This document shows positions 14,349-21,277 of a stretch of 25,288 bases of DNA, piece by piece; the stretch's first letter is position 1; each line of letters begins with the position of its first letter. The stretch is from an uncultured bacterium (GTDB lineage: Bacteria; Actinomycetota; Coriobacteriia; Coriobacteriales; Coriobacteriaceae), in NCBI GenBank assembly GCA_905214615.1, contig CAJMMX010000033.1, forward strand, positions 1-25,288, read 5' to 3'. The translations under genes and the position numbers were made by a program. Under the pieces are notes generated by a model, which worked only from the letters and a program-made list of their open reading frames with translations, was not told the DNA's origin and made no database searches.

Positions 14349-14398
14349 TTGACATCATATACTATGTGTCATATAGTAGGTGTTACACAGTATACTAC
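14349..14398 (+). promoter_or_regulatory. padR promoter with overlapping operator-like dyads
   Basis: TTGACA (14349-14354), a 17-bp spacer and TATAGT (14372-14377) form a near-consensus sigma-70/sigma-A promoter. The spacer and -10 form the dyad TACTAT-gtgtcat-ATAGTA (about 14359-14378), and a second palindrome AGTATACT (14389-14396) lies at about +6 to +13. Both suit a PadR dimer blocking its own promoter; autoregulation is the norm for this operon type. Confidence 0.75.
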
Positions 14399-14414
14399 GA
14401 AAGGAGGTGTGCGG

Positions 14415-14735
14415 ATGGAGGCACAGATGAAGCGCGGCTTCCTCGAGGCCTGCGTGCTCGCGGCCGTCTCGGGCGAGGAATCCTACGGCTATCAGATCGT
14501 GAAGGACGTGCCCGCGAGTATGAGGCTCACGGAATCCACGCTCTATCCGTTGCTCAAGCGCCTGGAGAAGGCGGGCTGCATCACCGCGCGCTCCGCCGAA
14601 CACAACGGGCGGCTGCGGAGGTACTACCGCATCACGGACGCCGGGCGCGAGCGTATCGCCGAGTTCCTCGCCGAATGGCCATCCGTGCAGGAGATCTACC
14701 GTTACGTGGAGGGGGCGCACCATGACGCGCGATGA
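14415..14735 (+). CDS. PadR family transcriptional regulator
   Basis: A 106-residue winged-helix protein of the short PadR (PadR-s2/YtrA-like length) group. The N-terminal MKRGFLEACVLAAVSGEESYGYQI is the classic PadR helix 1-2 region, LTESTLYPLLKRLEKAGCI is the recognition helix, and RRYYRITDAGRERIAEFL is the wing and dimer helix. The frame is open from 14349, but AAGGAGGTG at 14401-14409 selects the ATG at 14415. The gene overlaps the next by 14 bp, so the two proteins are translationally coupled. PadR regulators paired with DUF1700 membrane proteins usually repress their own operon and respond to envelope stress; the signal here is unknown. Confidence 0.93.
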   Translation: MEAQMKRGFLEACVLAAVSGEESYGYQIVKDVPASMRLTESTLYPLLKRLEKAGCITARSAEHNGRLRRYYRITDAGRERIAEFLAEWPSVQEIYRYVEGAHHDAR

Positions 14736-15354
14736 GTTCTTGAACCGGCTGGGCGAGCTTCTGGCCTGTCTGCCGGCAGATCAGGTAAAGGAAACGCAGG
14801 AGTTCTACGCGGAGGCCATCGCCGACCGTATGGAGGACGGCATGACGGAGGCCGAGGCTGTGGCCGCCATGGGCACGCTCGGTGAGGTCGCCGAGGCAAC
14901 GCTCGACGAACTGCCCGCCGTGCCGCGCGCAATTGCGAGGACCAAGCGCAAGAGCACGGCGCTTCTATGGGCGCTCGCCATCGTGGGCTCTCCGGTATGG
15001 ATTCCGCTGCTGTTCGCGTTCGTCGCCGTTGCCGCTACAGTCTACATCTGCATTTGGGTTCTTGCGCTCTGCGTGTGGATCGTGGCCGCGGCATTCGGGG
15101 GCGCGGGCGTGGTGGGGCTCCTGTTCACCGTGGACGGCATCATTATCGGGCATGTTCCGTACGTTTTAACCTCGATGGGAATGGGATTCGCTTCCATCGG
15201 TGTGGCGCTCCTCGCGGGAGCCGGTGCCTGGACGGCGTCCAAGCAGATCGCGCGCCTCTCTGCCCTTTGGGCGAAGAAAGCCGTTTCGCCCTTCTGGAAA
15301 GATCGAGGCAGTAAGAGCCGCAGGGGCGCTGAAGCGGCGCCGCTTACGGCATAG
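14722..15354 (+). CDS. DUF1700 (HAAS domain) membrane protein
   Basis: A 210-residue protein. The first ~65 residues (MTRDEFLNRLGELLACLPADQ, then EFYAEAIADRMEDGMTEAEAVAAMG) form the helical HAAS domain of DUF1700 proteins. A basic segment (RAIARTKRKS) precedes about four membrane helices between residues 75 and 178, and the C-terminus is basic and probably cytoplasmic. Function in the family is not established; it usually works with the upstream PadR and a downstream DUF4097 protein, perhaps as a membrane sensor. The start overlaps padR by 14 bp. The downstream partner begins 14 bp later with an AGGAAGGAG Shine-Dalgarno. Confidence 0.87.
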   Translation: MTRDEFLNRLGELLACLPADQVKETQEFYAEAIADRMEDGMTEAEAVAAMGTLGEVAEATLDELPAVPRAIARTKRKSTALLWALAIVGSPVWIPLLFAFVAVAATVYICIWVLALCVWIVAAAFGGAGVVGLLFTVDGIIIGHVPYVLTSMGMGFASIGVALLAGAGAWTASKQIARLSALWAKKAVSPFWKDRGSKSRRGAEAAPLTA

Positions 15355-15368
15355 GAAGGAGTGCAAAC

Positions 15369-15632
15369 ATGTCCAGCGTAAAAAAGATTTACCTTGCCGT
15401 AGCGGGTGGGCTTGTTGCCACGGGGCTCGTCCTGGCTGCTATCGGATTTGTGGCCTCCGGCTTTAACCTCGCTGTGTTCAACACACAGATCGACCTGCGC
15501 GATGACACCATCATTCTGGGTGGTGTTGAAATAGACGACCCGACAGGGCTTCCACTCATCGAGCAGCTTGCCGAGGTCGGCGAGATCCATATTGGATCTG
15601 CAACGACTGGTTCGTCTTCTCCTCGCAAATGA
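15369..15632 (+). pseudogene. Truncated third gene of the PadR-DUF1700 operon (DUF4097-like)
   Basis: An 87-residue frame: a short Lys start, one hydrophobic helix (IYLAVAGGLVATGLVLAAIGFVASGF), then a polar stretch ending in GSATTGSSSPRK. In related operons the third gene encodes a DUF4097 protein of a few hundred residues with one N-terminal membrane anchor and a beta-helical outer domain. Here the outer domain is missing. The last ~10 codons (from about 15600) are read from sequence that on the other strand is a decayed ParB-like fragment, so the gene was cut by a rearrangement rather than by a point mutation. It keeps a good Shine-Dalgarno, so a short membrane peptide may still be made. 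Confidence 0.65.
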
Positions 15633-15862
15633 TCGAGCTCGTAGCAGCCGTCCCCCCCCCTTCGGGCGCACCACGACGGGCATGAGCACGCCGCGCTCGG
15701 AGCCTTTTTGCGAGACCTTCCGTCACGCTCTTCCTGCGTGGTGAACCGGTCATCGACCGACGAGAGGCTGATGGGAATCTCTCGACTTCGGGCCAATCCC
15801 GCTCACCGATCTGGTCTTCCTTCGTGATGCGCACATAAGCGAGCAGACACCGCGCAGAGCTT
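15605..15862 (-). pseudogene. Decayed ParB-like partition gene fragment
   Basis: Pieces in different minus-strand frames match ParB/Spo0J-type proteins of integrative elements: REIPISLSSVDDRFTTQEE (about 15728-15784), then, two frames on, SQKGSERGVLMPVVVRPKGG (about 15650-15705), then GCYELDHLR (about 15615-15640), which corresponds to the YELIAGHRR motif. The part between the first two is deleted, and a run of nine to ten C at 15651-15660 marks one frameshift. Upstream, RCLLAYVRITKEDQIGERDW (15800-15862) looks like the tail of another coding frame. None can make a working protein. Plasmid or ICE origin is inferred. Confidence 0.6.
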
Positions 15863-15884
15863 CAGCGCGGCCGCACTTCCACGT

Positions 15885-16110
15885 CTATGACGGAGGTGCC
15901 CGGCGGCGTCTTGGCGATCCCCTTGTTTGCAGGCGTTAGCGCGTGGGGATCGCCCACTCGGGGGTCGAGGTCGCCGAGGACGGCGGCGAACCTCGCGGTG
16001 TCATTCGACATCGCGAGGTTCCCGGACCATGACCACCTGGCCTCGTACCGCGGCATAGCCCCAAGGGTGAGGAGCTTCGGCACGTCGATCAGGGCGCCCA
16101 CGCAGCGTCG
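15885..16110 (+). pseudogene. IS110-family transposase remnant
   Basis: In one plus-strand frame, PRTAANLAVSFDIARFPDHD followed by HLASYRGIAPRVRSFGTSI (15979-16091) corresponds to the conserved C-terminal transposase_20 region of IS110 elements (GPRTA..., F.....LASY.GLAPR...SGTSI). The Gly-Val-Gly just before it is out of frame, and no DEDD N-terminal domain is present, so the element is a fragment. A minus-strand frame ending GTSVIDVEVRPR across 15879-16000 also looks somewhat protein-like, but I cannot assign it. Confidence 0.6.
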
Positions 16111-16115
16111 GCCGG

Positions 16116-16139
16116 TCCGCCGTTCGGCAGAACGGCGGA
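16116..16139 (-). terminator. 9-bp hairpin after livF
   Basis: TCCGCCGTT, loop CGGCAG, AACGGCGGA: perfect arms starting six bases after the livF stop codon. No T-tract follows on the minus strand, so it is at best a weak terminator; it could also be an end of the degraded insertion sequence next to it. Confidence 0.45.
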
Positions 16140-16144
16140 AGTCC

Positions 16145-16858
16145 CTAGCCGCCCAGGTAAGCCTTGCGGACGTTGTCGTCGTGCAGGAGCTCTTGGCCGG
16201 TGCCGGTCATGGTGATCTTGCCGGTCTCGAGCACGTAGCCGCGCGTGGCGATTGAAAGCGCCATCTGGGCGTTCTGCTCGACCAGAAGCACCGTGGTACC
16301 GGCCTTGTGCAGGTCCTCGACAATCTGGAAGATCTGCTCAATCAGAATCGGCGCCAGACCCATGGAAGGCTCATCGAGCATGAGCAGCTTGGGGTTGCTC
16401 ATAAGGGCGCGCCCCATAACGAGCATCTGCTGTTCGCCGCCCGAAAGGGTGCCGGCGACCTGGCGACGGCGCTCCTTAAGGCGCGGGAACTGCTCGTAGA
16501 CGCGCTCAAGGCCCGGAGCCACCGTGGACTTGGGCTGCGTGTAGGCGCCCATCTCCAGGTTCTCCTCGACCGTCATCTGCAAAAAGGCGCGACGGCCCTC
16601 GGGAACCTGGGCCAGGCCCTTGCCCACCAGTTTATCGGCAGGCGTATGGGTAATGTCCTCGCCCATAAACTTGATGGAGCCGGTCTTGGAACGCAGCAGG
16701 CCCGAGATGGTTTTAAGCGTCGTGGACTTACCGGCGCCGTTCGCGCCGATCAGGGCCACGATCTCGCCCTCGTTGACGTTAAAGGAGATGTCCTTGATGG
16801 CGTGGATAGCGCCGTACCAGACGTTGATGTTGTAGACGGAAAGCATCGGCTCTGCCAT
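16145..16858 (-). CDS. livF: Branched-chain amino-acid ABC transporter ATPase LivF
   Basis: A 237-residue ABC ATPase, one of the two motor subunits of a HAAT-family (branched-chain amino acid) importer. Walker A GANGAGKST (38-46), Q-loop region QVPEGRRAF, signature LSGGEQQ (138-144), Walker B LLMLDEPSMGLAP (158-170) and VEQN as the H-loop variant are all intact; VEQN and PEGR are typical of LivF. The ATG follows the livG TAA with no gap, and GGGGGAG at the end of livG is its Shine-Dalgarno, so translation is coupled. It is the last gene of the operon, next to mobile-element debris. Confidence 0.96.
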   Translation of the reverse strand: MAEPMLSVYNINVWYGAIHAIKDISFNVNEGEIVALIGANGAGKSTTLKTISGLLRSKTGSIKFMGEDITHTPADKLVGKGLAQVPEGRRAFLQMTVEENLEMGAYTQPKSTVAPGLERVYEQFPRLKERRRQVAGTLSGGEQQMLVMGRALMSNPKLLMLDEPSMGLAPILIEQIFQIVEDLHKAGTTVLLVEQNAQMALSIATRGYVLETGKITMTGTGQELLHDDNVRKAYLGG

Positions 16859-17719
16859 TTAGTTCTCCCCCTTATCCTGCTTGCCCAGATATGCCTCAAT
16901 TACGGCATCGTTGTTCTGGATCTCCTCGGCCGTGCCCTTGGCGATGACCTTACCAAAGTTGAGCACGCAGATGCCCTCGCAGATGTTCATGACGAGCGAC
17001 ATATCATGCTCGATAAGCATAATGGCGATGCCAAAGGTGTCGCGGATCTTGACGATGTTCTCCATGAGCTCCGCGGTCTCGGACGGGTTCATGCCGGCGG
17101 CGGGCTCGTCGAGCAGCAGCAGTTTGGGGTTGGTGGCAAGCGCGCGGACGATCTCCAGACGACGCTGGGCGCCGTAAGGCAGCGAGCCGGCCTGCTCGTT
17201 TGCCAGGTGCTCCATATCAAAAATGGACAGCAGCTCCATGGCGCGCTCGTGGGCGGCCTTCTCGTGCTTCCAATACGTCGGCAGGCGCAGCACGCCCTCA
17301 AAGCCGGAGTAGCGCTCCTGGTTGTGCAGACCGACCTTGACGTTGTCCTCCACCGTCATGGTGTTGAACAGGCGAATGTTCTGGAAGGTACGGGCAATAC
17401 CCATGCGGTTGACCTGATAGACCGACTTGCCCGAGGTGTCCTCACCGTCGAGCAGGATGGTACCGTGCGTGGGCTGGTACACCTTGGTGAGCAGGTTGAA
17501 GACCGTGGTCTTACCGGCACCGTTGGGACCGATCAGACCGGCGATCTCGGTCTTACCGATGGTCAGGCTAAAGTCGTCGACTGCCTTAAGGCCGCCAAAT
17601 TCAATGCCCAAGTGGATGCACTCGAGCGCCGGGCGCTGGCCCAGGTCGCGGTCGGGAACGATGGCGCCAGAAGGATACGGGACCATCTTGCCCTTGTTGA
17701 ACTCAAATTTACTGGGCAT
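16859..17719 (-). CDS. livG: Branched-chain amino-acid ABC transporter ATPase LivG
   Basis: The second ATPase of the importer, 286 residues. Walker A GPNGAGKT (64-71), FQNIRLF Q-loop, the degenerate signature LPYGAQRRLEI (180-190) that is normal for LivG, Walker B LLLLDEPAAGMNP (200-212) and the IEHDM H-loop. There is an N-terminal extension of about 30 residues before the ABC core (MPSKFEFNKGKMVPYPSGAI), longer than in E. coli LivG. The frame opens at 17746, but GGAGGT eight bases before the ATG at 17719 points to that start; the gene then overlaps livM by 11 bp. Confidence 0.95.
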   Translation of the reverse strand: MPSKFEFNKGKMVPYPSGAIVPDRDLGQRPALECIHLGIEFGGLKAVDDFSLTIGKTEIAGLIGPNGAGKTTVFNLLTKVYQPTHGTILLDGEDTSGKSVYQVNRMGIARTFQNIRLFNTMTVEDNVKVGLHNQERYSGFEGVLRLPTYWKHEKAAHERAMELLSIFDMEHLANEQAGSLPYGAQRRLEIVRALATNPKLLLLDEPAAGMNPSETAELMENIVKIRDTFGIAIMLIEHDMSLVMNICEGICVLNFGKVIAKGTAEEIQNNDAVIEAYLGKQDKGEN

Positions 17720-18797
17720 CGGCTGCCACCTCCTTCTTGGAAGCAAAGCGGTCCTTAATGCGTGCGAAGAACGCCTTGAGCTGCGGGTTGTTGGTAAAGA
17801 TCATGACCAGGATCAGCACGATGGCGTAGATGAGCATGCGGTAGTCCGAGAACTGACGGAGCAGCTCGGGAAGCACCGTGAGCAACGCCGCCGCGATGAC
17901 GGAGCCGCGCATATTGCCCAGACCGCCCAGGACCACGAATACCAGGATGAGGATGGACGTGTTGAAGTCGAACTTGGTGGCGGAGAGCTGCGAGAAGTTA
18001 CCGCCGAAGAGGGCTCCGGCAGCACCGGCGAGAGCGGCGGAAACCACGAAGGCGATCATGCGGTACTGGGTGACGGAGATACCCACGGACTCGGCAGCGA
18101 TCTTGTTGTCGCGCACGGCCATAATGGCACGGCCGGTACGGCTGCGGACCAGGTTGAGTACAATCACGAGCGCGACCATGACCAGGATGGCGCCGGCAAG
18201 GAAAGTCGAATAGGTCGACACGCCCGATGCGCCCTGCGCGCCCTTGATGATGGCGGTGCCGTCCTCGAGCAGGTGCAGGTCGTCGATCGTGGAGTTACCC
18301 GTGATGTTAAAGATCACATGCAGGCCGCGGGAGTCGACGCCCACAATGAGGCAGGTGACGATCTCTTTGATGATCTCGCCAAAAGCCAGGGTCACGATGG
18401 CCAGATAGTCGCCGCTCAGGCGCAGGACCGGGATGCCGATCAAGAAGCCCAGGATGGCGGCAGCGATGGCGCCGACCACGATACTGATGATAAGGCGCAC
18501 CGGATCGGAGGGAACGGCGCTCTCCAGCGCGACCGCGGTAACGATTCCCGTATAGGCACCGACACTCATAAAGCCCGCGTGGCCCAGCGACAAGTCGCCC
18601 GCGATGCCGACGACGAGGTTAAGGGAGATGGCCATGACGATATAGGCCGTGATGGGAACCAGCTGACCGGCGATCATGCGCGGAATCATGTGGTTGGACT
18701 GCATAAAGAACACGATGGCGAACGCCACAAGGCACATGGCGTACGTAACAAAGTCGTGACGCGTCTGCTTGTCTTTAAGAAACTTCATAACGCTCAC
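17709..18797 (-). CDS. livM: Branched-chain amino-acid ABC transporter permease LivM
   Basis: A 362-residue polytopic membrane protein (about ten helices) of the LivM group. Diagnostic stretches are LNLVVGIAGDLSLGHAGFM, the DYLAIVTLAFGEIIKE loop (the ATPase-coupling EAA-like region), GRAIMAVRDNKIAAESVGI and VLGGLGNMRGSVIAA. It forms the membrane channel with LivH. The start is GTG at 18797, immediately after the livH TAG; an ATG three codons in (18788) with AGGTGA upstream is equally possible. The C-terminal tail (ARIKDRFASKKEV) is basic and cytoplasmic. Confidence 0.95.
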   Translation of the reverse strand: MSVMKFLKDKQTRHDFVTYAMCLVAFAIVFFMQSNHMIPRMIAGQLVPITAYIVMAISLNLVVGIAGDLSLGHAGFMSVGAYTGIVTAVALESAVPSDPVRLIISIVVGAIAAAILGFLIGIPVLRLSGDYLAIVTLAFGEIIKEIVTCLIVGVDSRGLHVIFNITGNSTIDDLHLLEDGTAIIKGAQGASGVSTYSTFLAGAILVMVALVIVLNLVRSRTGRAIMAVRDNKIAAESVGISVTQYRMIAFVVSAALAGAAGALFGGNFSQLSATKFDFNTSILILVFVVLGGLGNMRGSVIAAALLTVLPELLRQFSDYRMLIYAIVLILVMIFTNNPQLKAFFARIKDRFASKKEVAADAQ

Positions 18798-19679
18798 CTA
18801 CACCTTCTCGGGGACGTACTTGCCCAAGAGGCCGGCAGGCTTGACGAGCAGGACGATGATCAGAACACCAAAGACGATGGAGTTGGCAAGGCTCGTGGAA
18901 ATATAAGCCTGTGCCATCGCCTCGATGATACCGATGAGAATGCCACCGACAAAGGCACCGGGGATGGAGCCGATGCCACCGAAGACAGCGGCATCGAAGG
19001 CCTTGATGCCAGGCATGGCACCCGTCGTGGGCTGCAGCACCGGCGAGTAGGAGCACAGCAGCACGCCGGCGATGGCGGCAAGGGCGGAGCCGATGGCGAA
19101 CGTCATCGAGATGGTGCGGTTGACGTTGATGCCCATGAGCTGAGCGGCGGCCTTGTCCTCGGACACGGCGCGCATGGCTTTGCCCATCTTGGTCTTGCCT
19201 GTAAAGAACATCAGGCCGGCCATGATAACCAGGCAGGCGACGATGGTGACGAGCGAGACGGCGCTTACGTTGAACTTGGCCAAGAACTCCGGCACCTGGA
19301 AGGTGACGAGCGAAGTGAAGTTCTTGGGCGTGGCGCCCCACAGAAGCTGCGCGGCGTTCTGCAGGAAGTAAGACACGCCGATGGCCGTGATCAGAACGGC
19401 CAGAGGGCCTGCTTGGCGCAGCGGCTTGTATGCCAGACCCTCGATGAGAACACCGAGAACCGTGCAGACCACACAAGAGAGAATTACAGATGCCCAGCCC
19501 GGGAGGCCGAGATACGACGTGGCGCAGAACGAGACATAGGCACCGACCATGATGACGTCGCCGTGAGCGAAGTTCAGCATCTTGGCGATACCGTAGACCA
19601 TGGTGTAGCCCAACGCGATGATGGCGTAGACGCTGCCCATGGACAGGCCGTTGACCAGGTATTGGATAAAGACTGTCAT
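18798..19679 (-). CDS. livH: Branched-chain amino-acid ABC transporter permease LivH
   Basis: A 293-residue membrane protein (about eight helices) of the LivH group: NGLSMGSVYAIIALGYTMVYG, LNFAHGDVIMVGAY, GKAMRAVSEDKAAAQLMGI (coupling loop) and VFGGIGSIPGAFVGGILIG are classical. The frame extends 31 codons upstream, but the ATG at 19679 has GGGGGA eight bases before it and starts at family homology. It follows livK1 across a 139-bp gap containing two hairpins, which would lower permease expression relative to the binding protein. Confidence 0.95.
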   Translation of the reverse strand: MTVFIQYLVNGLSMGSVYAIIALGYTMVYGIAKMLNFAHGDVIMVGAYVSFCATSYLGLPGWASVILSCVVCTVLGVLIEGLAYKPLRQAGPLAVLITAIGVSYFLQNAAQLLWGATPKNFTSLVTFQVPEFLAKFNVSAVSLVTIVACLVIMAGLMFFTGKTKMGKAMRAVSEDKAAAQLMGINVNRTISMTFAIGSALAAIAGVLLCSYSPVLQPTTGAMPGIKAFDAAVFGGIGSIPGAFVGGILIGIIEAMAQAYISTSLANSIVFGVLIIVLLVKPAGLLGKYVPEKV

Positions 19680-19725
19680 GTTCCACATCCCCCTTTCGAA
19701 TAGGTTTCCAGTTGATGTATGAAAC

Positions 19726-19745
19726 AGGGACGTTACATCGTCCCT
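19726..19745 (-). terminator. Hairpin upstream of livH
   Basis: AGGGACG, loop TTACAT, CGTCCCT: seven perfect pairs, followed on the minus strand by GTTTC. It is a second, weaker stem between livK1 and livH and probably acts on the same transcript as the 19756-19787 stem. Confidence 0.45.
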
Positions 19746-19755
19746 AGATACCAAG

Positions 19756-19787
19756 CAAGCAGGGAAGGCCAAAACCTCCCCTGCTTG
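19756..19787 (-). terminator. Strong stem-loop after livK1
   Basis: On the minus strand CAAGCAGGGGAGG pairs with CCTTCCCTGCTTG (13 pairs, one G-U) around the loop TTTTGG. It lies 31 bp after the livK1 stop and has no T-tract, so a partial terminator or a 3'-end-stabilising structure for the binding-protein message is likely. Confidence 0.6.
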
Positions 19788-19818
19788 GGATCAAAACCGC
19801 TCTATGTAAGGCGGCCTA

Positions 19819-21006
19819 TTAGGCCTGTACGTACTTGCCGTCGGTGATGACGTACGCCGTGGGCTCCTTCTGGACCTGACCCTTATCGTTCCAGGTGAGC
19901 TTGCCGGTCAGACCGTCAACGGTAATCTTGAGCATAGCCTTGGACAGCTTCTCGGCAACCTCGGTGGGGTCGGCGTCGACGCCCAGGCCGGCCTCCTTGA
20001 GAGCCTCGACCACAGCATGCACGCCGTCGTAGGCGTCGGCGGCAAACTGGTCGGGGGTATCGCCGTACTTATCCTTGTAAGCGTTGACGAAGTCGGCGTT
20101 CTTCTCGTCGTCGGCGGAGAACGGGGTCATGAGCAGCAGACCCTCGGCAAGAGAGGTGTCGAAGCCCTCAACGCCCAGAATGCCGTCCATGCCGTCGCAG
20201 CCCATCATCTTGACGTCGTAGCCCATGTCCTTGGCGTTCTTGAGCAGGACGGACGCCGGCGTGTAGTAGATCGGCGCAAAGATCATGGTGGCGCCTGCCT
20301 GCTTGGCCTTGGTCAGCTGGTTGGTAAAGCTCGTGGCGGAGTCGTCCTTAAAGGTCTCCTCGTCGACAATCTCAAGCTTAGACTTAGCGGCCTGGGCCTT
20401 AAAGGAATCTGCGATGCCCGAAGAATAGGCATCGCCGGAGTTATAGAACAGCACGAACTTCTCGTTCGCATACTTCTCTGCCAGGAACTTGGCAGCGTTG
20501 ACACCTTGGTTGGGGTCGGTAAAGCAAACCTGGAAGACGCAATCCTTGCCCTTGGTAACGTCCTCGGAGGACGCGGACGGGGTGATCATGAACGTCTCGG
20601 GGTCGTTGCCGCACTCGGCGGCAACGGCGACCGACGCACCCGTGGTGGTCGGACCGACGAGGGCCTGCATGCCCCAGTCGAGCAGGGTGTTGAAGGCGTT
20701 GACGGCCTTCTCGCCGTCAGCCTGGTCGTCCTCGGCCTTGCTGACAAGCGGCAGCTCCTTGGTCGAGAAATCCTTGCAGCCAAGCTCGACAGCCTGTGTA
20801 ACGGACTTGCCGTAGGACGCGTTGGCGCCGGTCAGCGGGCCGATGGTGCCGATCTTAAACGAAGCGTCGCCCGACGCGGAACCGCTGTCGCCGCCGTTGG
20901 AGGAGCAGCCAGCTAGAATGGACATCGCCCCCAGACCTGCTGCGCTCGCGATAACGCTCCTGCGATTCATAACAGGGTTCAATGACTTACCGGTGAGGCT
21001 CGACAT
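19819..21006 (-). CDS. livK: Branched-chain amino-acid ABC substrate-binding lipoprotein (copy 1)
   Basis: A 395-residue periplasmic-type binding protein (type I fold), which in Gram-positives is a membrane-anchored lipoprotein that delivers the substrate to LivHM. The signal peptide NRRSVIASAAGLGAMSILAGC has a twin-arginine-like pair and the lipobox LAGC, followed by a Ser/Gly linker (SSNGGDSGSASGDASF). The core begins FKIGTIGPLTGANASYG, and ITPSASS and FYNSGDAYSSG are ligand-cleft elements typical of the family. The ATG has AGGAGA five bases upstream, leaving a slightly long n-region; a second ATG at 20967 would start directly at NRRS. It is highly similar to copy 2 through most of its length. 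Confidence 0.94.
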   Translation of the reverse strand: MSSLTGKSLNPVMNRRSVIASAAGLGAMSILAGCSSNGGDSGSASGDASFKIGTIGPLTGANASYGKSVTQAVELGCKDFSTKELPLVSKAEDDQADGEKAVNAFNTLLDWGMQALVGPTTTGASVAVAAECGNDPETFMITPSASSEDVTKGKDCVFQVCFTDPNQGVNAAKFLAEKYANEKFVLFYNSGDAYSSGIADSFKAQAAKSKLEIVDEETFKDDSATSFTNQLTKAKQAGATMIFAPIYYTPASVLLKNAKDMGYDVKMMGCDGMDGILGVEGFDTSLAEGLLLMTPFSADDEKNADFVNAYKDKYGDTPDQFAADAYDGVHAVVEALKEAGLGVDADPTEVAEKLSKAMLKITVDGLTGKLTWNDKGQVQKEPTAYVITDGKYVQA

Positions 21007-21085
21007 GCGGCTCTCCTCTCAAATCTCGTCGGGTTTTGGTTGCCCGACAGGCCATCCTTCGCCGTGTTCGGCGTTCGCAAAATAG

Positions 21086-21240
21086 TAGACGCTTTAGTTA
21101 GGAAAAGTGGCGATTATTTCAACTTTTCTTTGGATTTGTTCTTTTATCCATATTTCTGCGTATTTCTATTATTTTATGCAGTAATGCCACTTTATTGTGT
21201 AAAAGTAATGTTTCCATTCTGTTACAGGCGTCCCCGCCCT
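21086..21240 (-). promoter_or_regulatory. AT-rich livK1 upstream region with paired inverted motifs
   Basis: About 150 bp here is far more AT-rich than the rest of the window. Two inverted copies of AAAGTGGC-ATTA flank it: AAAGTGGC (21104-21111) followed by GATTA, and TAATGCCACTTT (21182-21193). Several -10-like hexamers lie between and beside them (for example TACTAT at 21083-21088 on the minus strand), but I cannot choose one. The arrangement suits a regulator bound at two sites. No gene lies in 21007-21277. Confidence 0.4.
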
Positions 21241-21277
21241 GAATAAAACAGCCTCACCGGTAGCCTTTTATGCGCAC

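Noticed and set aside
17427..19703. A 758-codon plus-strand open frame across livH, livM and livG
   Set aside because: It lies antisense to three clear ABC transporter genes, is low-complexity (His, Asp and Gln rich) and has no domain; it is a codon-bias shadow of GC-rich genes.
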